A DNA stretch of 64,000 bases. Source: Marinobacter fuscus. GTDB lineage: Bacteria; Pseudomonadota; Gammaproteobacteria; Pseudomonadales; Oleiphilaceae. Shown here piece after piece: positions 1 through 8,682 of this stretch (positions are counted from its first letter, which is position 1; each line of letters begins with the position of its first letter). The translations under genes and the position numbers were made by a program. The notes beneath the pieces are model-generated. The model was not told the origin of the DNA. It saw only the letters and a list, made by a program, of their open reading frames with translations, and searched no databases. Location of the stretch: contig NZ_PXNP01000109.1 of NCBI RefSeq assembly GCF_003007675.1, forward strand, positions 187,389-251,388, in the 5' to 3' direction.

Positions 1-793
1 CACCGATCAGACCCATGTGAGCCAACGCCCATTTAACCGGGATCGGATTAGCTTCCAGGAACAGCTTGCGATTCAGCGGAGTCAGGAGTTCGTTGAGCCT
101 TTCAGTCTCTTCTTTATTTCCCGCAACGGCGGCCTCGCACAGCTGCGCCATAGCCTTGGGTGCCACGTTAGCGGTAACCGAAACGTTACCCTTGGCACCG
201 GCCAGCATCAACCCGGCCGCAGTGGCATCATCACCGGAGTAAACCGCCAAACGACCATTGAGCGCTTCGATCAGCTCGGTGCCACGAGGAATGTTACCGG
301 TGGCATCCTTGATGCCCACGATATTGGGGATATCTGCCAGCCGCAGCACAGTCTCGTTCAGCATATCGCACGCGGTTCGGCCCGGTACGTTGTAAAGAAT
401 CTGCTGCATACCCGGAACAGCCTCGGCAATGGTCTTGAAGTGCTGGTAAAGACCTTCCTGGGTTGGCTTGTTGTAGTAGGGGACTACCAGCAAACAGGCA
501 TCCGCGCCGAGTTTATGCGCTTCAGTTGTCAGGTTGATAGCTTCACGGGTACTGTTACCGCCAGTACCGGCAATCACCGGAATGCGGCCATTCACTCGTT
601 TGATGATATGGCCTATGGTGCGGATATGCTCGTCCGGGTCCAGAGTCGCAGACTCGCCCGTGGTGCCAACAGCCACAATGCCGTGAGTGCCGTTTTCGAT
701 GTGAAAGTCCACCAGTTTGTCCAGGTGCTCCCAGTGAATATCACCATTGGGATGCATGGGCGTGACCAGTGCGACAAGGCTACCCGTAATCAT
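1..793 (-). CDS. dapA: 4-hydroxy-tetrahydrodipicolinate synthase, 3' end cut by window
   Basis: Condenses pyruvate with aspartate semialdehyde in lysine and diaminopimelate synthesis (cytosolic class I aldolase). Reading the minus strand from ATG at 793 gives 264 codons with no stop before the window edge. Visible are the GTTGES pyruvate-binding segment, the YNVPGR tyrosine segment and the Schiff-base lysine in GIKDATG. The last residues ([11 protein letters not shown]) match the C-terminal part of the family, so only about 28 codons of a ~292-residue protein are missing. A GGAG lies 6 bases before the ATG. The gene is divergent from bcp. Function is certain at family level; the end lies outside the window. 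Confidence 0.96.
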   Translation of the reverse strand, partial: MITGSLVALVTPMHPNGDIHWEHLDKLVDFHIENGTHGIVAVGTTGESATLDPDEHIRTIGHIIKRVNGRIPVIAGTGGNSTREAINLTTEAHKLGADACLLVVPYYNKPTQEGLYQHFKTIAEAVPGMQQILYNVPGRTACDMLNETVLRLADIPNIVGIKDATGNIPRGTELIEALNGRLAVYSGDDATAAGLMLAGAKGNVSVTANVAPKAMAQLCEAAVAGNKEETERLNELLTPLNRKLFLEANPIPVKWALAHMGLIG

Positions 794-867
794 AAACACT
801 CCGTCCAAATAAAACCGATATGGTAATGTTGGGCTCGAACTGACACAAGGGAATTAAAGGAGATGTC

Positions 868-1335
868 ATGTCATCCGTTGAATTAAACCAGCCCGTACCC
901 GATTTTCAGGCCGAAGCGACCGGCGAGATCACCGTGCGCCTGCAGGATCTGAAAGGAAAGAACATCGTGATCTATTTCTACCCGAAGGACAACACGCCCG
1001 GCTGCACCACCGAAGGCCAGGATTTTCGAGACCGGATGGATTCGTTTGAAGAGCTGGACACGGTCATTTACGGGGTCTCACGTGACGGGCTCAGAGCCCA
1101 CGAAAACTTCCGGGCCAAATACGATTTTCCGTTCCACCTGATTTCGGATAAAGACGAAACCCTGTGTCAACTGTTCGGCGTGATCAAGCTGAAAAAGCTC
1201 TACGGCAAAGAGCATCTGGGCATTGAGCGCAGCACCTTCCTGATCGACAAGGAAGGCGTGCTGCGCAAAGAGTGGCGGGGTGTGAAAGTGAAAGGCCATG
1301 CCGATGAAGTTCTGGAGGCCACAAGGGCCCTTTGA
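868..1335 (+). CDS. bcp: Bcp/PrxQ-type thiol peroxidase
   Basis: Thioredoxin-fold peroxiredoxin of 155 residues that reduces H2O2 and organic hydroperoxides in the cytosol. The peroxidatic cysteine is C46 in the PGCTTE motif, with the FYPKDNTPG loop before it. The resolving cysteine five residues on, present in E. coli Bcp, is replaced by Q51. The only other cysteine, C100, sits where E. coli has C99. It may therefore act as a 1-Cys enzyme, or resolve through another thiol; this is inference. AAGGAG lies 6 bases before the ATG. It is divergent from dapA and convergent with the permease gene. Confidence 0.95.
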   Translation: MSSVELNQPVPDFQAEATGEITVRLQDLKGKNIVIYFYPKDNTPGCTTEGQDFRDRMDSFEELDTVIYGVSRDGLRAHENFRAKYDFPFHLISDKDETLCQLFGVIKLKKLYGKEHLGIERSTFLIDKEGVLRKEWRGVKVKGHADEVLEATRAL

Positions 1336-1356
1336 GACTCTAACGTGCCCTTGAGT

Positions 1357-2430
1357 TTACTCTTCGGCCGGTGCCTGGAGCGCCTCCTGCACCGGCCAGG
1401 CCGCAAACACGGCTTTGAGCATGGTTGCCAGCGGGATGGCAAAAAATACGCCCCACAATCCCCAGATGCCGCCAAAAAACAGCACCGCAACGATAATGGC
1501 TACCGGGTGCAGGTTATTGACTTCGGAGAAGAGGACAGGAACCAAAACGTTGCCATCCAGTGCCTGTATTACTCCGTAAACCACCATCACCCAGATAAAA
1601 TGACTGCCCCAGCCGAAGGCGAACAGACCGATCACCGCAACCGGCACGGTCACGACGGCTGCCCCGATGTACGGAATGACCACACTCAAGCCTACCAGGA
1701 GCGACAACAGCGCTGCGTAGGGCATACCGAGCACCTTGAAACCAACGTAGGTCACGCTGCCGACAATCAGGATCTCCAGCGCCTTGCCACGCACATAGTT
1801 GGCACACTGCAGATTCACCTCGTGCCAGATGCGTACCATCATGGGCCTCTGTGGCGGCAGCATCCGGGCCACGGAATCGACCAGCACCTGCCTGTCCTTG
1901 AGAAAGAAGAACACCAGGATCGGCACCAGCACCATATAGATCAACAAAGCAACCAGATCCGGAATACTGGAGAGCGAAAAGGACACCAGCCACTGGGTAA
2001 GATGGCCAACCTCTGCGGATACCTGCTGGTAAATCGCGGTCACCGCCTCTTCCGAAATCAGGTGCGGATACTCCTGCGGCAAAAGCGACAGATACGATTG
2101 CAATTCGCGGATAATTCTTGGCGCCTCACCTGCAAGAGCGCTTAACTGGGACCAGATCAGTGGTAACAGGCCGAAAATAAACCCCACCAGAATCCCCAGA
2201 AAAACCACAAACACACCAATTACCGCAAGCAACTCGGGAACGCCCGTTCGGCAAAGCCTGGCAACCACCCCCTGCAGGATGAATGCAATGATCAAAGAGG
2301 CGATGGCCGGAGCCAGCATGGCGCCGAACCAAATGATGAAGGCCGTGCCAGCCAGCAACAACAGAAACAGGATGACTGCTTCTTCGTCGGAAAAATACTT
2401 GTGGGCCAGGCCACGCAGAATTCTGAACAT
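1357..2430 (-). CDS. PerM / AI-2E exporter family inner-membrane protein
   Basis: A 357-residue polytopic membrane protein of the PerM/AI-2E transporter superfamily. Hydrophobic segments occur near residues 17-70, 150-180 and 205-325, with the family's glycine-rich segment (VGLSVVIPYIGA) and an FFGGIWGLWG segment near the C-terminus. Substrate cannot be told from sequence: members export autoinducer-2, ions, or are unassigned. I chose ATG at 2430, which has GGAG six bases upstream, over a TTG two codons earlier. It lies just downstream of tusA on the same strand and is probably co-transcribed with it. It ends tail to tail with bcp. Confidence 0.85.
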   Translation of the reverse strand: MFRILRGLAHKYFSDEEAVILFLLLLAGTAFIIWFGAMLAPAIASLIIAFILQGVVARLCRTGVPELLAVIGVFVVFLGILVGFIFGLLPLIWSQLSALAGEAPRIIRELQSYLSLLPQEYPHLISEEAVTAIYQQVSAEVGHLTQWLVSFSLSSIPDLVALLIYMVLVPILVFFFLKDRQVLVDSVARMLPPQRPMMVRIWHEVNLQCANYVRGKALEILIVGSVTYVGFKVLGMPYAALLSLLVGLSVVIPYIGAAVVTVPVAVIGLFAFGWGSHFIWVMVVYGVIQALDGNVLVPVLFSEVNNLHPVAIIVAVLFFGGIWGLWGVFFAIPLATMLKAVFAAWPVQEALQAPAEE

Positions 2431-2445
2431 GAACAACTCCGAAAA

Positions 2446-2676
2446 TTAAGCGCCGCGCTCTATCGTAAAACGGTAGGCGCCCTGCTCTTCCGACTGACTG
2501 AGCAACTGGTGAGATGACAAGGCAACCCATGCCGGTATATCGCGCAACGAGCCGGTGTCAGTAGCAATCACCACCAACCGCTCGCCTGGCGACATACCAT
2601 TGAGTTCGAGTTTCGTTTTCAGCAGGGGCATGGGGCACTGCAAGCCGCTGGCGTCAAGTATTCTGTCTGCCGTCAT
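2446..2676 (-). CDS. TusA/SirA-family sulfur carrier protein
   Basis: A small 76-residue protein with the TusA fold signature: LDASGLQCPMPLLKTK near the N-terminus, with the CPMP cysteine at residue 14. TusA relays persulfide sulfur to tRNA 2-thiouridine synthesis and other acceptors. MnmA, the tRNA thiolase that uses such sulfur in E. coli, is encoded at 55.1 kb. Paralogues of this family also occur beside membrane transporters, so the exact role (TusA proper or a paralogue) is open. The permease gene starts 15 bases downstream, suggesting one transcript. A GTG one codon upstream is an alternative start. Confidence 0.85.
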   Translation of the reverse strand: MTADRILDASGLQCPMPLLKTKLELNGMSPGERLVVIATDTGSLRDIPAWVALSSHQLLSQSEEQGAYRFTIERGA

Positions 2677-2842
2677 CACAAATAACCATTAAGATTCATA
2701 CAACAACCAGGCAGGCATTATGCCGCTGGTGGTACTCTAATGCATCATAAGAGTTGTTAAGGCATGATCCCGCCAACTGCGCGAACTTGCCGACGGCCAC
2801 CTGGTCTAACCGGATATTTCTACTCAGGCTCTTGTCGTCCCT

Positions 2843-4315
2843 ATGACCCATCACTTATCCCGCTACACCCGTCCTGCGATTGCTCTGGCATTCGCGCTTG
2901 CCCTCAATCTGCCGGGGGCAAGCACACCGGCAAAGGTCCAGGCGGCAGACCTTCCCAGCATTGGCGGCAGTGGCGGCCTGATCTCCGGCCAGCAGGAAGC
3001 CGACATCGGCCGGGAGGTGATGGCCTCAATCCGGCGCTCGGCCCCGCAAATCCACGATCCGGTTGTCTATGATTACCTCAGCGCAATCACCTACCGACTG
3101 GTTCCCTCAGCGCCTCTTGACGACCGGAACCTGAAACTGGCCCTGGTCGACAGTCCGGCCATCAACGCCTTTGCCGTGCCCGGTGGCGTGGTTGGCGTTA
3201 ACGGCGGGCTCTTCCTGAATGCCGCCACAGAGCAGCAGTTTGCGTCGGTATTAGCCCACGAGCTCGCCCACCTTAGCCAACGGCACTTTGCCCGCCGAAT
3301 GCAGCAACAGGAAACCAGTGCGCCACTCACCATTGCCGGCATGATTGCCGGCATCGTACTTTCTGCGGTTACCCAGTCAGATATAGGCATTGCCGCTATT
3401 GCCGGAACCCAGGCCATGGCGGTTCAGAACATGCTCGCCTACAGCCGGGCCCATGAACAGGAGGCGGATCGGGTAGGCATGGAGATTCTCGCAAATGCAG
3501 GCATGGATCCCCGCGGCATGCCAGAAATGTTCGAGATCATGATGAGGCAGAACCGGTTGCAGGGTAACCGACTGCCGGAATACCTGTCGACTCACCCGCT
3601 TACCCAGAACCGGGTGGCCGATTCCCGAAACCGGGCCGAACAGTATCCGGAAGCAAACATTCGGGATACCCAGGAATACCATCTGGTTCGTAGTCGCCTG
3701 CAAGTTCACTACAGTGAGTCGCCTGCGCGCGCTGTTGAACTGTTTGAAGCCTACCTGGCCGATACCGCCAATCAATCGAACGACGCTATCCGCTACGGCC
3801 TGACGGTTGCCTACTATCACAACCAGCAAAACCAGAAAGCGCAGCAGTTGCTGGAAGCACTTCTGAAAGATCACCCCGGGCGGATCACCTTCCAGGTTAC
3901 TCTTGCGGAAACGCTCATCAGCCAGCAGAAATACAGCCAGGCGCGGGAGCTTCTGCAATCAGCGCTGAGCCGAAACCCGGGCAACTACCCCATCATAGCC
4001 ACGCTGGCGGATCTTGAAACCGCTGATGGCAACGGCACCGCCGCCGCAGAACACCTGCGGCAGCTCACCCGCCAGTTCCCGGGGCGCGAACAACTGTGGT
4101 TAAAGCTGGCCGAGGCAGAGGGCCTGGCCAGAAACATCGTAGGTGTTCACAGGGCCAGGGCCGAATACGACGCACTGATGGGCGATCTGAAATCCGCCCA
4201 GCGCCAACTGAGACAGGCACAGGAAAAGCTGCCCGCAGGCTCTGCCGAACGGCAGGTTGTAGATGAACGTCTGGGCGAAATCACCAGCCGCCTTCAGGCC
4301 CGCAATACCAGCTGA
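2843..4315 (+). CDS. bepA: BepA-like M48 metalloprotease with TPR domain
   Basis: Periplasmic chaperone/protease that assists or degrades outer-membrane proteins such as LptD in E. coli. The 490-residue protein has a signal peptide (hydrophobic stretch about 11-30, likely cleavage after VQA), a zinc motif HELAH at 139-143 with a further ligand in ExxAD near 205-209, and a C-terminal TPR-like half from about residue 280. H251 in YLSTHPL corresponds to the regulatory His of E. coli BepA. Length matches the family (487 in E. coli). It is divergent from the tusA gene and convergent with nadA. The upstream RBS is weak; the signal peptide supports this start. Confidence 0.9.
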   Translation: MTHHLSRYTRPAIALAFALALNLPGASTPAKVQAADLPSIGGSGGLISGQQEADIGREVMASIRRSAPQIHDPVVYDYLSAITYRLVPSAPLDDRNLKLALVDSPAINAFAVPGGVVGVNGGLFLNAATEQQFASVLAHELAHLSQRHFARRMQQQETSAPLTIAGMIAGIVLSAVTQSDIGIAAIAGTQAMAVQNMLAYSRAHEQEADRVGMEILANAGMDPRGMPEMFEIMMRQNRLQGNRLPEYLSTHPLTQNRVADSRNRAEQYPEANIRDTQEYHLVRSRLQVHYSESPARAVELFEAYLADTANQSNDAIRYGLTVAYYHNQQNQKAQQLLEALLKDHPGRITFQVTLAETLISQQKYSQARELLQSALSRNPGNYPIIATLADLETADGNGTAAAEHLRQLTRQFPGREQLWLKLAEAEGLARNIVGVHRARAEYDALMGDLKSAQRQLRQAQEKLPAGSAERQVVDERLGEITSRLQARNTS

Positions 4316-4339
4316 TCCGGCCCGCCAAGCAAGCCGGAT
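4315..4339. terminator. Hairpin between convergent bepA and nadA
   Basis: A 7-bp inverted repeat (ATCCGGC ... GCCGGAT) with an 11-base loop sits in the 32-base gap between two genes facing each other. There is no T-run on either side, so it is at best a weak or [11 protein letters not shown] end. Position is the main argument. Confidence 0.35.
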
Positions 4340-4347
4340 AGAGGCAA

Positions 4348-5409
4348 TCAGGCGTTACCGGCAGCTTTCAGGTTGGCACCTGCAGTAAAGTCCAGCATGC
4401 GACGCAACGGTTTCAGCGCATCTTCCCGCAGGGCCGGGTCGACTTCGATTTCCTGGTCGCCCGTCTCCAGCACATGCAGCAGGTTTTCAAGGCCGTTCAT
4501 AGCCATCCATGGGCATTGGGCACAGCTTCGGCAGGTTGCGCCGTTACCCGCCGTAGGCGCCTCAATGAGCGTTTTGTTTGGCGCCAACTGCTGCATTTTG
4601 TAAAAAATGCCGTTATCGGTAGCCACGATAAACTGCTCGTTTGGCAGGGTTTGCACGGCGTGAATGAGCTGTGAGGTAGAGCCTACAACGTCGGCCAGCT
4701 CCACCACGGCATCCGGAGACTCCGGGTGCACCAGTACAGCTGCCTCCGGATAGAGCACCTTGAGATCCTCCAGCCCCCGAAACTTGAACTCCTCATGAAC
4801 GATACAGGAACCGTCCCACAGCAGCATGTCAGCTCCTGTGGTTTTTCGAACATAGTGGCCCAGGTGTTTGTCTGGCGCCCAGAGTATTTTCTCTCCCCTG
4901 GCATCCAGACTCTCAACAATCGCCTGAGCACAACTGGATGTGACCACCCAATCGGCCCGCGCTTTCACTGCCGCAGAAGTATTAGCATAAACCACGACGG
5001 TACGATCCGGATGCTGATCGCAAAAAGCGGCGAACTCGTCCGGCGGGCAGCCCACATCAAGAGAACAGGTTGCTTCAAGAGTCGGCATCAGTACCCGCTT
5101 CTCGGGGTTCAGGATCTTTGCGGTTTCTCCCATGAAGCGAACGCCAGCGACAACAACGGTCGTGGCCGGATGCTGGTTGCCAAACCTGGCCATTTCCAGA
5201 GAGTCGGCCACACACCCTCCGGACTCTTCAGCCAGTCGCTGAATGTCCGGATCGGTATAATAGTGGGCCACCAGAACAGCATCCTTCTCGCGGAGCACAG
5301 ACTTGATTTTACTCTCAAGCCCGGCTTTCTCCGCGGCGCTCAAAGGCTTTGGCTCTGCCATGTGGGCCAGATGCTCCTGAACAAGAATGCGGTCTTGCGC
5401 TTGTGTCAT
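4348..5409 (-). CDS. nadA: Quinolinate synthase
   Basis: Condenses iminoaspartate with dihydroxyacetone phosphate to quinolinate in de novo NAD synthesis. The 353-residue protein carries the [4Fe-4S] cysteines expected for the E. coli-type enzyme: C115 in LEATCS, C202 in GSCIVHEE, and the C-terminal CxxCxxC at 293-299 followed by PWMAMN. Length and motifs are normal. An extended -10 promoter lies just upstream. The position next to tRNA-Lys genes and the tol-pal cluster is conserved in E. coli and Pseudomonas. No nadB or nadC is in the window. Confidence 0.97.
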   Translation of the reverse strand: MTQAQDRILVQEHLAHMAEPKPLSAAEKAGLESKIKSVLREKDAVLVAHYYTDPDIQRLAEESGGCVADSLEMARFGNQHPATTVVVAGVRFMGETAKILNPEKRVLMPTLEATCSLDVGCPPDEFAAFCDQHPDRTVVVYANTSAAVKARADWVVTSSCAQAIVESLDARGEKILWAPDKHLGHYVRKTTGADMLLWDGSCIVHEEFKFRGLEDLKVLYPEAAVLVHPESPDAVVELADVVGSTSQLIHAVQTLPNEQFIVATDNGIFYKMQQLAPNKTLIEAPTAGNGATCRSCAQCPWMAMNGLENLLHVLETGDQEIEVDPALREDALKPLRRMLDFTAGANLKAAGNA

Positions 5410-5440
5410 TGTTAAATCTCTGAATCACGGTAACGGCCAG

Positions 5441-5449
5441 AGTATATCA
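5441..5449 (-). promoter_or_regulatory. Extended -10 promoter for nadA
   Basis: On the minus strand TGATATACT (TGnTATACT, an extended -10) lies 32 bases before the nadA ATG. No good -35 hexamer is seen at 16-18 bases, which fits an extended -10 promoter. It lies downstream of the tRNA terminator, so nadA is expected to start its own transcript. Confidence 0.5.
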
Positions 5450-5540
5450 CTTCTGCCCGCCAAATCTTGGTCGTGAGGTAACCCGCGTCAATCAAGCGGC
5501 CTTGCCTCCCCTCTTCAGCAGTAGATGGGTTCTTGCGGGC

Positions 5541-5568
5541 AAAAAAAAAGAGCCTAAAAGCTCTTTTT
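5541..5568 (-). terminator. Rho-independent terminator of the tRNA-Lys pair
   Basis: Reading the minus strand: AAAAAGAGC, loop TTTTAG, GCTC, then a run of nine T. It lies about 30 bases beyond the 3' end of the second tRNA-Lys, in the right orientation to end that transcript before nadA. Confidence 0.85.
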
Positions 5569-5596
5569 CCGCAAGCCTGATGCCAAGCCTGCTATT

Positions 5597-5672
5597 TGGT
5601 GGGTCGTGAAGGATTCGAACCTTCGACCAATTGGTTAAAAGCCAACTGCTCTACCAACTGAGCTAACGACCC
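5597..5672 (-). tRNA. tRNA-Lys (anticodon TTT), second copy
   Basis: 76 bases including an encoded CCA. The minus strand begins GGGTCGTTAGCTCAG (acceptor and D arm), has anticodon TTT in the loop CTTTTAA, a TTCGAATC T-loop, and closes with ACGACCC-A-CCA. It is identical to the copy 63 bases upstream, and both lie between cpoB and nadA as in enterics and pseudomonads. Confidence 0.97.
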
Positions 5673-5735
5673 CTAACTGTGTGCCAGCCTTTCATCTGGC
5701 AAGCTACCAGGACTTGTCTCCTGAAGCTTTGCGTT

Positions 5736-5811
5736 TGGTGGGTCGTGAAGGATTCGAACCTTCGACCAATTGGTTAAAAGCCAACTGCTCTACCAACTGA
5801 GCTAACGACCC
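5736..5811 (-). tRNA. tRNA-Lys (anticodon TTT), first copy
   Basis: 76 bases with encoded CCA, cloverleaf and anticodon TTT exactly as in the other copy. This is the promoter-proximal member of the tandem pair. The 63-base spacer has no terminator, so both should be cut from one precursor. Confidence 0.97.
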
Positions 5812-5824
5812 AAACGAGGCGCAA

Positions 5825-5852
5825 ATAATACCGATATTTTTTCGTCGATCAA
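5825..5852 (-). promoter_or_regulatory. Sigma-70-type promoter of the tRNA-Lys pair
   Basis: On the minus strand TTGATC (5852-5847), a 16-base spacer, then TATTAT (5830-5825), followed by a GC-rich discriminator (GCGCC) as is usual for stable-RNA promoters. The first tRNA base lies 14 bases beyond the -10 box. Confidence 0.6.
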
Positions 5853-5923
5853 CCCTTTTTTCAGGATAAATCCAACTTTTTTCAATCTTCGGTTCTCAGG
5901 CCCCGAAATCGGTGAAATAACCA

Positions 5924-6700
5924 TCAACCGTTGCTGGCTTCAAGGTGCTTGCGGGCCAGATCTGCTGCGCCTGAGCCCGGGTAGTCACGGATCACGGCCT
6001 GCATCCGGCGGGCAGCTTCATCTTTTTTACCCAGGCGATCATAGGTAAGGCCTAGCTTGAACGCCGCATCAGCTGCTTTTCTATGGTCTGCGTACCGCGT
6101 GGTAACGATGGTGAATGCCTGCCTGGCCTGCTCCAGTTGCGGCTTCACCAGATAGACTTCCCCGAGCCAATAGTAAGCGTTCACGGTCAAGTCTCCTTCC
6201 GGATATTTGTCCACAAACTCATACAGCCGGGTGATTGCCGCATCATAGTCTTTCTTGTTGCGAATCAGATCAATGATCTCGCTATACGCCTGCTGCTCTT
6301 CCGGCGCCGGAGAGCGGTAATTGCGGGCCGGAGTGGCCGCAGGCGAACTGCTCCCCGCTTGCGATTCTGCCGCCTGAGAGCCGCCCCGGGCACCAGACTC
6401 CACTGCTTTCGCCAACTCCAGAATGCGCTGATCGAGGTCTACATAGCGATCCCGGCCCTGCTTTTGAAGGCGTGAAATCTGATGCTCCTGCTCCTCAACC
6501 TTACCCCGCAGATCGCGTATCTCGCTCTGCAATTGCTGGATCATGTAGAAAAGCTCAGCGGTTGCCTGGCTGTTTCCCGCCTTCCGCTGAGCCTCTGAGC
6601 TGTTATTCTGGAATGCCGGTGTGGACGACTGTGCCTGAGACACTCCCGCCAGGCCGAGGCCCAGCGGGATCAGCACGGCCGCCATGAGCTGTTTTCTCAT
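5924..6700 (-). CDS. cpoB: Tol-Pal coordinator CpoB (YbgF)
   Basis: Periplasmic TPR protein that in E. coli links TolA-driven outer-membrane constriction to PBP1B-dependent peptidoglycan synthesis at division. The 258-residue protein has a signal peptide (residues 1-22, ending SQA-QS), a coiled-coil trimerisation region (about 50-90), a Ser/Ala/Pro linker (about 100-125), and three TPR-like repeats to the end (YSEIIDLIRNKKDYDAA, YWLGEVYLVK, KLGLTYDRLGK). It starts 24 bases after pal and is the last gene of the tol-pal run. Pseudomonas often has queE and queC next; they are absent here. Confidence 0.93.
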   Translation of the reverse strand: MRKQLMAAVLIPLGLGLAGVSQAQSSTPAFQNNSSEAQRKAGNSQATAELFYMIQQLQSEIRDLRGKVEEQEHQISRLQKQGRDRYVDLDQRILELAKAVESGARGGSQAAESQAGSSSPAATPARNYRSPAPEEQQAYSEIIDLIRNKKDYDAAITRLYEFVDKYPEGDLTVNAYYWLGEVYLVKPQLEQARQAFTIVTTRYADHRKAADAAFKLGLTYDRLGKKDEAARRMQAVIRDYPGSGAADLARKHLEASNG

Positions 6701-6724
6701 GGTATATCCGCCAAATGCTTACGG

Positions 6725-7297
6725 TTACTTGAACACCAGTTCTACGCGACGGTTCTGGGCGTGTGCACTCTCTGTGGCGCCACGAACAACCGGCTTTTCT
6801 TCACCATAGCTTACGGTCTCAATCTGGCCACGGGAAGCGCCGTTTACAATCAGGAACCGCTGGATGGCGTTGGCACGGCGCTCACCCAGTGCCAGGTTAT
6901 ATTCCTTGGTACCACGCTCGTCCGCATGGCCTTCCAGGCGCACCTGTGTGCGAGGGTTATCAGCCAGGTGGCGTGCGTGCGCAACCAGTACATCCCGGGC
7001 ATCCTGCTTGATCTCGGAGGTATCGAAATCAAAATAGAACACGGTAATGTCCCGCAGCGCCTGTTGCTCGGCCTGTTCCCGTGCCGCCTGGCGCTCCTCA
7101 TCGGTCAGCGTGGTCGAGGACACACCGTCGCCATCCGCACCGCCGTAAACAGTGGACCCGCCATCCTGGTCAATGGCGGCAACATCGGAGCCGTAGCCCT
7201 CTTCTTCAACAGTTTCTCCGGTTGAGCTACAACCGGCTACAAATCCGGCAGACATCAACATGGCAAACGCTTTGGCCGTAACAGACTTCTTCATCAT
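6725..7297 (-). CDS. pal: Peptidoglycan-associated lipoprotein Pal
   Basis: Outer-membrane lipoprotein that binds peptidoglycan through an OmpA-like domain and joins TolB/TolA. From ATG at 7297 it is 190 residues. A lipoprotein signal ends in VAGC with the lipidated cysteine at residue 23; an acidic Gly-rich linker follows; the OmpA C-terminal domain carries GHADERGTKEYN and LGERRANAI. The open frame extends 14 codons further upstream, but AGAGG seven bases before the ATGATG pair and the signal-peptide layout favour this start. It sits between tolB and cpoB. Confidence 0.95.
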   Translation of the reverse strand: MMKKSVTAKAFAMLMSAGFVAGCSSTGETVEEEGYGSDVAAIDQDGGSTVYGGADGDGVSSTTLTDEERQAAREQAEQQALRDITVFYFDFDTSEIKQDARDVLVAHARHLADNPRTQVRLEGHADERGTKEYNLALGERRANAIQRFLIVNGASRGQIETVSYGEEKPVVRGATESAHAQNRRVELVFK

Positions 7298-7348
7298 TAC
7301 CTTTCCTCTCTTTGGGCTTGGGTATTCAAACTTAATCAAGGCAGGGGC

Positions 7349-8668
7349 CTATTTCATGATGGGCCCCCAGGCGGGCTCACGGACTTCACCTTCCGAAGCC
7401 GGCAGGCTATAGGCAGCGCCGCCGTCTGCAGAAACCACGGTGAGAACCCCCTGACCGTTCTGCCGGGTGGCGTAAATCAGAAGCCGCCCATTCGGAGAAA
7501 CGCTTGGAGATTCATCAGAACCCGTGCGGGTAATCACGCTTTCCTCGCCGGTTTCAAGGCTGGTTCTTGCAATGTGGAACGACTTGTCGCGCTGATGCAC
7601 GTAATAAACATATTTGCCCACCGGATCCGGCCTGGGGCGCGCGTTGTAGCGACTGCCAAAGGTAATCCGCCGGGGCTCTGCACCCGGTCGCTCCATGTGA
7701 TAGATCTGCGGGCCACCGGACCGATCCGAGGTAAAGTAGATTCCCCGACCTGCATGATCCCAGGCTGCTTCGGTATCAATCGCCCAGTGATCCGTCAGGC
7801 GGGCCAGATTACCGTTTGCCAATTCCATGCGATAGACCTCCGCGTTGCCATCCCGGGAAAGCGTCATCAGGAGCGAACGGCCGTCTGCAGACCACGCTGG
7901 CGCGGAGTTCAGCCCGGGGAAATCAGCTACTTTCCGGCGTTTTCCGGTGGCCAGCTCATGTACAAAAATCACCGGTTTACCGGTCTCGAATGAGACATAG
8001 GCGAGCTTCTTCCCGTCTGGTGACCAGGCGGGAGACAAAATCGGCTCCCGGCTTTCCAGCCGGATCTTTGCGCGCTTGCCATCCACATCGCTCACCTGTA
8101 GCCGGTAACGGGTTTGATCCCCTTCACCCGTCAGTGTGATATAGGCCAGTTTGGTTGAGAAAATTCCGGGGTCACCGGTAATCGCCTCGTACACGCGATC
8201 GCTGATGTGATGACCCAAAGAGCGAATGTTGCTAACCGGCGCGGCCGCGGTTTCACCCAGGATGCGCTGCTCACGATTCACATCAAACAGCTCGTAACGG
8301 GCCTCTACCCGATCACCATTGCGGGACAGCTTTCCCACCAGAACATAACGCTGACCCAGCAAACGCCAGTCGCGAAAATACACCTCCGAGCGCTCCGAGG
8401 GCAGGCTCAGCATTTTCGACGGATCCAGCGGACGAAACTCACCGCTGAGTGTAAGGTCTGCCTGGACAATGCTGTTCACCTTGTCGCCCGCGGGCAGACT
8501 GCCACTTTCCGCAAAGGGTACAACGGCCACAGGTATCGCCGAATCCGCACCCTCGGTAATGCGAATCAGCAGCTCGGCGCCTGCACCGGAAGGTACAAAC
8601 AGCAACAGCAGCCAGAGAACTACCGGGAATGCCTGGGCTTTATTGTGATAACGGTTCCGGTTCATCAT
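7349..8668 (-). CDS. tolB: Tol-Pal beta-propeller protein TolB
   Basis: Periplasmic protein that binds Pal and is displaced by TolA. About 439 residues: signal peptide (hydrophobic core AFPVVLWLLLLFVPS, cleavage near GAGA), N-terminal TolB domain (about 25-155), then six-bladed propeller repeats such as SPAWSPDGKKLAY, APAWSADGRSLL and SPSVSPNGRLL. The frame opens at a GTG six codons upstream that overlaps the tolA stop; I prefer ATG at 8668. Its position between tolA and pal is the standard order. Confidence 0.95.
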   Translation of the reverse strand: MMNRNRYHNKAQAFPVVLWLLLLFVPSGAGAELLIRITEGADSAIPVAVVPFAESGSLPAGDKVNSIVQADLTLSGEFRPLDPSKMLSLPSERSEVYFRDWRLLGQRYVLVGKLSRNGDRVEARYELFDVNREQRILGETAAAPVSNIRSLGHHISDRVYEAITGDPGIFSTKLAYITLTGEGDQTRYRLQVSDVDGKRAKIRLESREPILSPAWSPDGKKLAYVSFETGKPVIFVHELATGKRRKVADFPGLNSAPAWSADGRSLLMTLSRDGNAEVYRMELANGNLARLTDHWAIDTEAAWDHAGRGIYFTSDRSGGPQIYHMERPGAEPRRITFGSRYNARPRPDPVGKYVYYVHQRDKSFHIARTSLETGEESVITRTGSDESPSVSPNGRLLIYATRQNGQGVLTVVSADGGAAYSLPASEGEVREPAWGPIMK

Positions 8669-8682
8669 TTGCTCTCTCTGCC

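Noticed and set aside
5597..5811. The tandem tRNA-Lys genes as a recent repeat or integration site
   Set aside because: Tandem lysine tRNAs at this place are normal in gammaproteobacteria, and no integrase or partial tRNA copy lies nearby.
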